A stretch of 6,035 nt of DNA from contig JAUUVE010000151.1 in the NCBI GenBank assembly GCA_030589715.1, forward strand, positions 1-6,035. Reading direction: 5' to 3'. The translations under genes and the position numbers were made by a program. The first letter of the stretch is position 1, and the number at the start of each line of letters is the position of its first letter. The notes beneath the pieces are model-generated. The model ran no database searches. It saw nothing but the letters and a program-made list of their open reading frames with translations, and was not told where the DNA came from. Origin of the DNA: Desulfobacteraceae bacterium. GTDB lineage: Bacteria > Desulfobacterota > DSM-4660 > Desulfatiglandales > Desulfatiglandaceae. Below are positions 1-5,409 of the stretch, in pieces.

Positions 1-1180
1 CACGCACGCCCATATCCACCAAGAGGATATCTGCGTCTGATCCTGGCATCAGACACCCTTTGCGCGGGTAGAGACCATAAAGCCTTGCGGGCGTCTCACA
101 CATCGCCTGCACGACCCGCTCAAGGCTCACCATCTTTTTGTTCACACCGTTTAGCATCAAACGTGCGGTTGTTTCGATACCAGGGATCCCATAGGGTGCC
201 TTCCAGATATCCTCGATTCCAGCTGCCTTCTCCGCCTTGGGAAACGGGCAATGATCAGTGCCCAAAACATTTATATTTCCCAATTCCAGCTCGGTCCACA
301 TCTGGGTTGCGGATTCGCTGCTGCGTACCGATGGGGCGAACTTGAGCCAGGGACCCTTTTCCGCCAAATCATCGCGTGTGAGATAAAAATATTGGGGGCA
401 ACTCTCCGCGTAGACCTTTACACCTTCTAGCCTTGCATTTCGAATGATATGTAGCGAAGTGGGAAGGCTAACGTGTGCGAATATGGCACGGACACCGGTC
501 TGTCCGGCTAATATCACCGCGGACGAGATCGCCAAGAACTCAGCATCTTCAGAGCGCCAGTCAGAGACCGTCAAATAATCCGTCCGGCCTGACTCGCACA
601 GCATTTGTTCATTGACACTGAGGATGGAATCATCTTCGGCATGGATGAGGGTGATACCATCAAAGGTTGCAAGCGTGCGAAACAGTTCTCGAAGGTTCCC
701 TGTGGGCATCGGTGTGACGCCGTGCAAGGCACAAGTAAAGGTCTTGAAGGCCACAGCCCCTTGATCCCACATGCCCCTCAGTTCGTGCAGATTGTCAGGT
801 ACGGCACCACCCATAAATGCGAAATCTACCACTGCCTTGGGGTTGCAATAGTCACGCTTCTCACTGAACAGTTTGGCATTCAGGACTGGCGGCTTGGTCC
901 GGTGGTGCTCGATCACAGTTGTTGCGCCGCCAACGGCGGCTGCCGCGGTACCCGTTGTGAAATTCTCGCGTTCGGTATGGCCAGGATCCATCATATGGAC
1001 ATGACCGTCCACTGCGCCAGGCATCACCAGCAGGCCTTGGGCATCGATCTTTTGCTTCGCCTCAACGTCGTATACGTTCCCAACAGCAAGGATCTTGCCG
1101 TCCTGAACGTAGACGTCTGCCTTAAAGGTGCCGCTTGGGGTAGCAACGGTTCCCCCCTCTACTGCCAGATCTACTTTCAT
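1..1180 (-). CDS. Cyclic-amide amidohydrolase (allantoinase/dihydroorotase/dihydropyrimidinase-like), C-terminus cut by window edge
   Basis: The gene reads from ATG at 1180 through 393 codons to the left edge with no stop, so the C-terminal part lies outside (such enzymes usually run to about 450 residues). It is a metal-dependent hydrolase of cyclic amides, expected in the cytoplasm. All expected binuclear-metal ligands are visible: HVH (H60, H62), the carboxylated-lysine candidate in AFKTF (K146), HAED (H180), AHVS (H236) and GTDHCP (D309). The ESCPQY motif (259-264) and the late PGSDADILLVD segment (379-389) are also typical. The spacing resembles allantoinase AllB, but the substrate-side segments are not classical: PGHTERENF replaces the usual PGRTEWE-type stretch, and IEHH (90-93) replaces MPN or MPL. 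Substrate is therefore unassigned; allantoin, a hydantoin, dihydropyrimidine or another ureide are all possible. A GGAG box at 1189-1192 sits 8 nt before the ATG. It follows the TIM-barrel gene by 53 nt and is probably co-transcribed with it. Confidence 0.88.
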   Translation of the reverse strand, partial: MKVDLAVEGGTVATPSGTFKADVYVQDGKILAVGNVYDVEAKQKIDAQGLLVMPGAVDGHVHMMDPGHTERENFTTGTAAAAVGGATTVIEHHRTKPPVLNAKLFSEKRDYCNPKAVVDFAFMGGAVPDNLHELRGMWDQGAVAFKTFTCALHGVTPMPTGNLRELFRTLATFDGITLIHAEDDSILSVNEQMLCESGRTDYLTVSDWRSEDAEFLAISSAVILAGQTGVRAIFAHVSLPTSLHIIRNARLEGVKVYAESCPQYFYLTRDDLAEKGPWLKFAPSVRSSESATQMWTELELGNINVLGTDHCPFPKAEKAAGIEDIWKAPYGIPGIETTARLMLNGVNKKMVSLERVVQAMCETPARLYGLYPRKGCLMPGSDADILLVDMGVR

Positions 1181-1233
1181 TTCAATATCTCCAATTCCTC
1201 ATTGGGGTGCCGATCCTTTCTTGATCTGTGGCA

Positions 1234-2082
1234 TCAGAACTTGGCCCCAAGTTTGGTGTCTTTAAAATCTTTGACCGCTCCGGTGATGGATTTTTCGACG
1301 GGCAATCTTTCCGCCGTTGAACCCCCAACGTATCCATCCAGTCCTTTGGTGTTGTCCAGAAGGTATTGAACATCTTGAGGCGTAACTGTAGCTCCACCAT
1401 GGCACGTTACAAGGGTTTCCGGGTTTTCCGCCTTTACAACGTCAATAATATTCTGGACCAGCTCAACCATAGCATCGAGAGGGGTCACGGTTTTGGAGCC
1501 AGTGGTTCCCCCGCTGGTGTTGCCCCCGTGTGCAATGATGTTATCACATCCTGCTCCCAACATCTTGAGCGCCTCTTCAGGCGTGGAACAGAATGCAGTT
1601 GTGTAGAGACCCTTTTGGTGTGCAATCGCAGTCATTTCCACCTCTTTGTCGTAAGTCAGCCCCGTCTCCTCCAGAGTTCTCCTGAAGTTCCCATCAATGA
1701 GGGCTATGGTGGGGCAATTCAGCAGTCCTGAAAAACCTGCGGCTATGATCTCATCCAGAAAGGATCCCATGTCTCGAGTAGGGTCTGTTCCGAGAAGTCC
1801 GGCCAAGACAGGCGTATCTTTAACAATAGGGATAATATCTCTTTTCCCCAGTTCCAAGGTAACTGCATTGGCGTCTGCGATGGAGAGATACCCCGCCATT
1901 GAAGAAAGACCCGCCATGCGAAACCTGGCAAGAATATGGGTTGTGATCATGTCTGCACCACCCGCCTCTGCAAACTTGGCTGAGATGCCAGTCCCGGCAA
2001 AGGCATTAAAAATAGCTCGGCCTTGCTCGGTTTCCCCCTTAAGCCTGTTCACAATCTCCTCCCTTTCGTATCTTTTTGCCAT
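1234..2082 (-). CDS. Phosphoenolpyruvate hydrolase-like TIM-barrel family protein
   Basis: This is a complete 282-residue protein with no signal peptide or membrane segment, so it is cytoplasmic. It matches, by recognition, the family named PEP hydrolase-like or TIM-barrel signal-transduction protein (Pfam PF09370 as I recall). That domain also forms the C-terminal half of the plant Tm-1 virus-resistance protein. Visible hallmarks are GTGISAKFAEAGGAD (30-44), the PVLAGLLGTDPTRD stretch (91-104), NCPTIALIDG (122-131) and the glycine-rich phosphate-loop-like AHGGNTSGGTTG (184-195). Length is normal for a stand-alone bacterial member. The start is ATG 2082, preceded by GGGGGAG 5 nt upstream. In many bacteria this gene lies beside a UPF0261 (Tm-1 N-terminal) gene. 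Here it is first in an operon with a cyclic amidohydrolase and no UPF0261 gene is visible. The reaction is not established from sequence, and the family name should not be taken as proof of PEP hydrolysis. Confidence 0.9.
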   Translation of the reverse strand: MAKRYEREEIVNRLKGETEQGRAIFNAFAGTGISAKFAEAGGADMITTHILARFRMAGLSSMAGYLSIADANAVTLELGKRDIIPIVKDTPVLAGLLGTDPTRDMGSFLDEIIAAGFSGLLNCPTIALIDGNFRRTLEETGLTYDKEVEMTAIAHQKGLYTTAFCSTPEEALKMLGAGCDNIIAHGGNTSGGTTGSKTVTPLDAMVELVQNIIDVVKAENPETLVTCHGGATVTPQDVQYLLDNTKGLDGYVGGSTAERLPVEKSITGAVKDFKDTKLGAKF

Positions 2083-2115
2083 GGTATCTCCCCCTTTTGG
2101 AATTATATAAAATTA

Positions 2116-2144
2116 GAAATACCTCTCCGAGCAGAGACTGTCAA
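2116..2144 (-). promoter_or_regulatory. Candidate sigma70-type promoter for the TIM-barrel/amidohydrolase operon
   Basis: On the minus strand a perfect TTGACA (2144-2139) is followed after 17 nt by TATTTC (2121-2116), a partial match to TATAAT. Transcription would begin around 2110, leaving a short leader before the GGGGGAG ribosome site and ATG 2082. The -35 box is strong, but the -10 is weak. Confidence 0.4.
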
Positions 2145-2148
2145 CAAA

Positions 2149-2158
2149 AGACGCGTCT
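2149..2158. promoter_or_regulatory. Perfect palindrome AGACGCGTCT, candidate operator
   Basis: The 10-bp sequence is its own reverse complement. After one mismatch on each side, two more pairs (AA/TT) extend the symmetry. It lies 5 nt upstream of the minus-strand TTGACA box and 56 nt upstream of the plus-strand TTGACA box, where a dimeric regulator could act on both promoters. No regulator gene is visible in the window. A palindrome of this length can occur by chance, so the assignment is tentative. Confidence 0.3.
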
Positions 2159-2214
2159 GTTTTTGTCTGCTACCTGCTAATCGCCCCGCAGGCACACAGT
2201 TGATACAAAATGAC

Positions 2215-2243
2215 TTGACAAAGCGAAATACCTATGAAGTAAA
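2215..2243 (+). promoter_or_regulatory. Candidate promoter for the PuuE-like gene
   Basis: A perfect TTGACA at 2215-2220 is followed after 17 nt by AGTAAA (2238-2243), which matches TATAAT at only three positions. The predicted start would fall about 30 nt before ATG 2280. The -35 box is good but the -10 is poor, so either an activator is needed or the real promoter differs. Confidence 0.3.
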
Positions 2244-2279
2244 CTCCGGGTATTCCTACATGGAGGGGAGTGATATGCT

Positions 2280-3158
2280 ATGGAAGAAATACAAAAAGAA
2301 CGTGCAGAATACTCGGCCATTATAGATCGAAAGCCAGTGAAGCTTCCTGGCGATGCCCGTTTGGGTGTATGGTTTATTGTCAATGTGGAGAAATGGGATA
2401 TCAACGCGACCATGGCTCGATCGGTTCTTCCGGCACCACAGGGTGTATCCGTGACGCCGGATATACCCAATTATAGTTGGTTTGACTATGGGCTACGGAT
2501 AGGTTTTTGGCGGTTAAAAAAGGTCTTGGACAAACATCAGGTTAGGGCAACCATGAGCCTGAACGCTCCTGTTTGTACCACGTACCCCAATATCGTTGAG
2601 GGAGGCCTCAGTAGCGGTTGGGAGATTCTCGCCCACGGGTATGAGCAGCGGGCCATAAACCTTGAAAAGGATGAGCGGGAGGTTATTCGGAAAACCATTA
2701 AGACGATCCGCGATTTTACAGGTAAGAGACCGCGAGGATGGATGGGCCCGGGATTGCATGAAACCTTTGACACACCAGACATACTGGCTGAAGAGGGCTT
2801 TGAGTATGTGGCCGACTGGGTGAATGATGATCAACCCTACCCACTAAAAGTCAAAACTGGCAGTCTGGTCGCCGTCCCTTACACTGTTGAGCTCAACGAT
2901 ATTCCCATTTATCTCGTCCAGCACCATCGTTCTCCGGAAATTTACGAACGGTCACGCGACGCCTTTGATACGCTCTATGAAGAAGGGGCAGAGAGTGCCC
3001 GGTTCATGGGGATTTCTGTACATCCGTATGTATCAGGTGCAGCCCACCGGATCAAATACATAGACAAGATCCTTCAGTACATCAAAGAGCATAAGGGTGT
3101 CTTGTTTATGACCGGCGAAGAAATCCTGGATTGGTACAACGAAGCTGTTACGAAATAG
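2280..3158 (+). CDS. PuuE-like polysaccharide deacetylase-fold protein (putative cyclic-amide or amide hydrolase)
   Basis: This complete 292-residue protein belongs to the carbohydrate esterase 4 / polysaccharide deacetylase superfamily, in the PuuE-like group that includes the metal-cofactor-independent allantoinase. No signal peptide or membrane segment is seen, so it is probably cytoplasmic, which argues against cell-wall deacetylation. Recognisable family segments are the WFIVNVE strand (31-37), NYSWFDYGLRIGFWRL (64-79), GWEILAHGYEQ (113-123), GKRPRGWMGPGL (148-159), DWVNDDQP (179-186), ELND (204-207), HPYVSG (248-253) and the terminal TGEEILDWY (278-286). The classical TFDD-type NodB metal motif is not visible, as expected for this branch. 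Start ATG 2280 is supported by GGAGGGGAG at 2262-2270; the ATG at 2275 is out of frame. It is divergent from an allantoinase-superfamily amidohydrolase, so a role in ureide or cyclic-amide breakdown is plausible, but the substrate is not shown. Confidence 0.88.
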   Translation: MEEIQKERAEYSAIIDRKPVKLPGDARLGVWFIVNVEKWDINATMARSVLPAPQGVSVTPDIPNYSWFDYGLRIGFWRLKKVLDKHQVRATMSLNAPVCTTYPNIVEGGLSSGWEILAHGYEQRAINLEKDEREVIRKTIKTIRDFTGKRPRGWMGPGLHETFDTPDILAEEGFEYVADWVNDDQPYPLKVKTGSLVAVPYTVELNDIPIYLVQHHRSPEIYERSRDAFDTLYEEGAESARFMGISVHPYVSGAAHRIKYIDKILQYIKEHKGVLFMTGEEILDWYNEAVTK

Positions 3159-3251
3159 GCAGAGGATGCAGCAATGAAAGATAAAAAGCTCTAAATTAAA
3201 GGATTACTGAGAGAACAGGAGAAAAAACATTATCTGGGATAGGACTCAGGA

Positions 3252-3258
3252 AAGGAGG
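3252..3258 (+). promoter_or_regulatory. Strong ribosome binding site AAGGAGG that fixes the selenoprotein start
   Basis: A near-perfect Shine-Dalgarno sequence ends 7 nt before ATG 3266. It shows that translation is meant to begin upstream of the in-frame TGA at 3347. No comparable site precedes GTG 3410 or ATG 3416 downstream of it. Confidence 0.85.
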
Positions 3259-3265
3259 TTATCAT

Positions 3266-3877
3266 ATGGACATTAATGAACTATCCGAAGCAGCAGGTAA
3301 GCTTGCTGACGAGTATCGGTACACCCCTACAAAAAAGGGCTTTCATTGAAGCGAGAGTGTATTCACCGCGGTCGCGGAGACTTTAAGGCTTGATATTGAC
3401 AAGGGCCTCGTGCGCATGGCTACAGGTTTTCACGGGGGAGGCGGACGTCACATGGAGGCGGACTCAGAAAAGCCCGAGGATTTGCGGCACCCAGCTTATG
3501 CTGTACCAGAAAAGAGCGGTACCAAGCTGACAAATGCAGGAAGCCTTTGCGGGGCCCTGGCCGCAGGCGTCATGATGATAGGATATCTATTTGGCAGGAG
3601 AAGGCCAGAGGATGATATTACCTGCGCCAGCGAGCTGTCTTTTGAACTCCACAAGAGATTCCTGGAGACCTTGGGCTCAAAAACCTGCAGCGTCCTTAAA
3701 CCATTTCATTTCAAGATAAGTGAAGACCCCTCCCGAAATCTGGCGGGCAATTGCGGGAAGGTTTATTATGCTGGGGCGAAGCTGGCTGTTGAAGTTATCC
3801 TGAGCGCGTCTGAAATCTGCCCTCTTTGCCCAGAGGCAAAGTTGCCTGTTCTACAAGGGTGTCTCCTGAACCTGTGA
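3266..3877 (+). CDS. C_GCAxxG_C_C family redox protein, probable selenoprotein (in-frame TGA codon 28 read as Sec)
   Basis: One frame runs from ATG 3266 to TGA 3875-3877, giving 203 residues if the internal TGA (3347-3349) is decoded. Family landmarks are present in order: the GFH-U28-SESVF segment, where relatives have Cys followed by acidic or small residues; GFHGGGGR (54-61); CGALAAG (95-101) followed by VMMIGYLFGRR; TCSVL (C141); and NCGKVYYAGAKLAVEVIL (C163). The protein thus has the four conserved redox positions, with the first as Sec. Codons on both sides of the TGA match the family and no frameshift is needed. A SECIS-like hairpin follows directly. Two features are unusual: roughly 25 extra residues between GGGGR and CGA, and a C-terminal tail with CPLC (185-188) and C199. 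The family is described as putative redox-active and often near transporters; no substrate is known. It converges on the liv operon and may be read from the PuuE promoter, 107 nt downstream of that gene. The alternative is a pseudogene with a TGC or TGT to TGA mutation. Confidence 0.82.
3347..3391 (+). promoter_or_regulatory. UGA (Sec) codon and candidate bacterial SECIS hairpin
   Basis: The TGA is at 3347-3349. Downstream, CCGC (3366-3369) pairs with GCGG (3374-3377) around a GGTC loop (3370-3373). Beyond an A-A mismatch (3365/3378), T3363-C3364 pairs with G3379-A3380. A lower stem AAGC (3349-3352) pairs with GCTT (3388-3391). The loop starts 20 nt after the UGA and begins with GG. This fits what is known of bacterial SECIS elements, where a hairpin directly after the UGA presents a G-containing apical loop (GGUC also occurs in E. 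coli fdhF) to SelB. The middle of the stem is poorly paired, so the fold is a hand prediction. Confidence 0.68.
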
Positions 3878-3919
3878 ACGCCTACAAGATAGTTAAGCAG
3901 TAGAACGGTAATGGATGGA

Positions 3920-4618
3920 CTATATCCCGAGATACCGAGCCTTCACTTTTTCGTTTTCCCAGAGTTCTTTTGGGGTTGATGAATGAACAACCATTCCTTT
4001 ACCGAGGACATGGATGTAGTCGCCGACTTCAATGGCGAAGGGTAGATTTTGTTCCACGAGAAGTATGGATAACCCGCCTTCCTTAAGTTGTAGGATGGAT
4101 TGGCCGATGGCCTTGACCAATAGAGGTGCCAGGCCTTCACTCGGTTCGTCCATGAGGAGTAATTCGGGATTTGTCATGAGGGCCCTGGCGATGGTCAACA
4201 TTTGCTGTTCTCCACCACTTAGTTGGTCACCCCTGTTGTTACTGCGCGCTTTGAGGACCGGAAAGAGAGAGTAAATCTTCTCTTCGTTCCAAAGACCGGC
4301 TCCCTGACCTCGTGCCCCCACATTAAGATTTTCCAGCACGCTCAAAGAAGGAAATATCCGTCTCCCCTGGGGCACAAGTCCCAAGCTCATTCTTACGATC
4401 CTGTAGGAAGGCAGATGGGTGATATCGACACCTTTGAGCAAGATCTGACCTTGACGAGGCGGCGTAAAGCCGACAACAGATCGTATAAGGGTTGTTTTCC
4501 CCATTCCGTTTCTGCCGAGAATACCGATGATACTTCCTTTTTCAACTTGAATGGAGATCCCCTGAAGGACGTAACTCTCTCCGTAATAGGTGTGGATATC
4601 GATTATTTCCAGCATCAT
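3920..4618 (-). CDS. livF: Branched-chain amino acid-type ABC transporter ATP-binding protein LivF
   Basis: This complete 232-residue ATPase is one of two nucleotide-binding subunits of a HAAT importer, acting on the cytoplasmic face of the membrane. The motifs are Walker A GRNGMGKTT (35-43), Q-loop VPQGR (82-86), signature LSGGEQQ (133-139), Walker B LLLMDEP (153-159) and VEQN in the H-loop region (188-191), where LivF proteins carry VEQN rather than a histidine motif. The ATG at 4618 overlaps the livG stop by 4 nt (ATGA), implying translational coupling. A second ATG follows directly, so residue 1 could be either. The substrate cannot be told from the ATPase: HAAT systems carry branched-chain amino acids, but also urea, amides and aromatic acids. 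The gene ends 42 nt from the convergent selenoprotein gene, with no clear terminator between them. Confidence 0.95.
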   Translation of the reverse strand: MMLEIIDIHTYYGESYVLQGISIQVEKGSIIGILGRNGMGKTTLIRSVVGFTPPRQGQILLKGVDITHLPSYRIVRMSLGLVPQGRRIFPSLSVLENLNVGARGQGAGLWNEEKIYSLFPVLKARSNNRGDQLSGGEQQMLTIARALMTNPELLLMDEPSEGLAPLLVKAIGQSILQLKEGGLSILLVEQNLPFAIEVGDYIHVLGKGMVVHSSTPKELWENEKVKARYLGI

Positions 4619-5364
4619 TGTTCGGTTCCCAAATATATCTCTTGCACCTTTTTATTGGCCTTAATCTCCTCTTTGTTGCCCGATGCGATCAGTTTCCCTA
4701 ATTGAAGGACCGTTATGTTTTCGGTCAGTTCAAAGGCCACATCCATGTCGTGCTCGATGAGCAAAATAGTAATATCAGGATTAAGCTCCTTCAAGATGGA
4801 TGTGAATGTAAGGGTTTCGGCTCGGGATAATCCCGCTGTTGGTTCATCCAAAAGTAACAAACGGGGGTTTTCAATGAGGGCCAGACAGACCTCGATCTGG
4901 CGCTGATCACCATAGGAGAGGTTATTGACGAGAATGTCTCGTTTGTCCCACATCTCAAAGTCTTCTAAAATATTTTTTGCTTTATCATAGAGGAATTTAT
5001 AGGAGGAAATAGGTCGATACATAACATATTTCATGCTTTCAAGCCCTTGGGCGGCTAAGAGGACGTTCTGGAGGACCGTGAGTTTTGGGAACAGGTTGTT
5101 AATCTGAAATGTCCTTGATATTCCCAGGGCAATCCTCTTATATGTGGGGAGTCGGGTCACATCTTGCCCGAAATGGACGACCCTGCCATCTGTGGGAGAT
5201 AGGTCTCCACAGATGAGATTAAACAGGGTCGTCTTCCCAGCACCGTTTGGCCCGATAATGCCATGCCTTTCTCCCGCCTTTATTTCAAGGCTCACGTGAT
5301 CGACTGCCATCAGTCCGCCAAACTCTTTCGTGAGGCCCTCAAGGACCAGACACGGCGAATCCAC
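4615..5364 (-). CDS. livG: Branched-chain amino acid-type ABC transporter ATP-binding protein LivG
   Basis: This complete 249-residue ATPase is the partner of LivF. Its motifs are Walker A GPNGAGKTT (38-46), Q-loop RTFQ (84-87), signature LSYGDQR (149-155, the usual LivG variant), Walker B LLLLDEP (169-175) and IEHDMD (203-208). It has the typical LivG C-terminal tail ending in VQEIYLG. The start is GTG at 5364: AGGGAGG (5377-5371) lies 6 nt upstream and the protein begins in the correct frame there. The nearby ATG at 5368 is 4 nt upstream and out of frame. It lies 45 nt downstream of the substrate-binding protein gene and overlaps livF, so the three genes form one operon. Confidence 0.95.
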   Translation of the reverse strand: MDSPCLVLEGLTKEFGGLMAVDHVSLEIKAGERHGIIGPNGAGKTTLFNLICGDLSPTDGRVVHFGQDVTRLPTYKRIALGISRTFQINNLFPKLTVLQNVLLAAQGLESMKYVMYRPISSYKFLYDKAKNILEDFEMWDKRDILVNNLSYGDQRQIEVCLALIENPRLLLLDEPTAGLSRAETLTFTSILKELNPDITILLIEHDMDVAFELTENITVLQLGKLIASGNKEEIKANKKVQEIYLGTEQ

Positions 5365-5409
5365 CCATTTCCTCCCTGGTTTGTTAAAGAATGTTTGTTT
5401 CCGTCGCTA

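Larger units (their letters stand above)
2083..2279. promoter_or_regulatory. Divergent intergenic control region
   Basis: These 197 nt separate the starts of the minus-strand TIM-barrel/amidohydrolase operon and the plus-strand PuuE-like gene. The region holds a TTGACA box facing left (2144-2139) and one facing right (2215-2220), with a perfect 10-bp palindrome between them (2149-2158). The part next to the minus gene is A+T rich. I see no convincing small gene, tRNA or riboswitch here. The shared region suggests the two divergent units are controlled together, which is inference. Confidence 0.55.

Noticed and set aside
605..1369. A 254-codon open frame on the plus strand
   Set aside because: It lies antisense to the amidohydrolase and part of the TIM-barrel gene, both of which show strong family motifs. 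Its translation has no recognisable domain and no plausible ribosome site.
2102..2107. TATAAT on the minus strand as the -10 box of the TIM-barrel gene
   Set aside because: It has no -35 at 16-18 nt, and transcription from it would begin at or inside the ribosome binding site, leaving almost no leader.
3410..3877. An independent gene starting at GTG 3410
   Set aside because: There is no Shine-Dalgarno site before it, and coding similarity to the family continues in the same frame upstream through the TGA to the well-supported ATG 3266.
3266..3877. Pseudogene caused by a point nonsense mutation
   Set aside because: Not fully excluded, but the stop is specifically TGA at a conserved Cys, a SECIS-like hairpin follows at the right distance, and the remainder of the frame is undamaged.
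3878..3919. Bidirectional terminator between the convergent selenoprotein and livF genes
   Set aside because: I found no stable inverted repeat with a T tract in these 42 nt.
4223..4705. A 160-codon open frame on the plus strand
   Set aside because: It is antisense to livF and the end of livG, both with complete ABC motifs, and its translation resembles no known protein.
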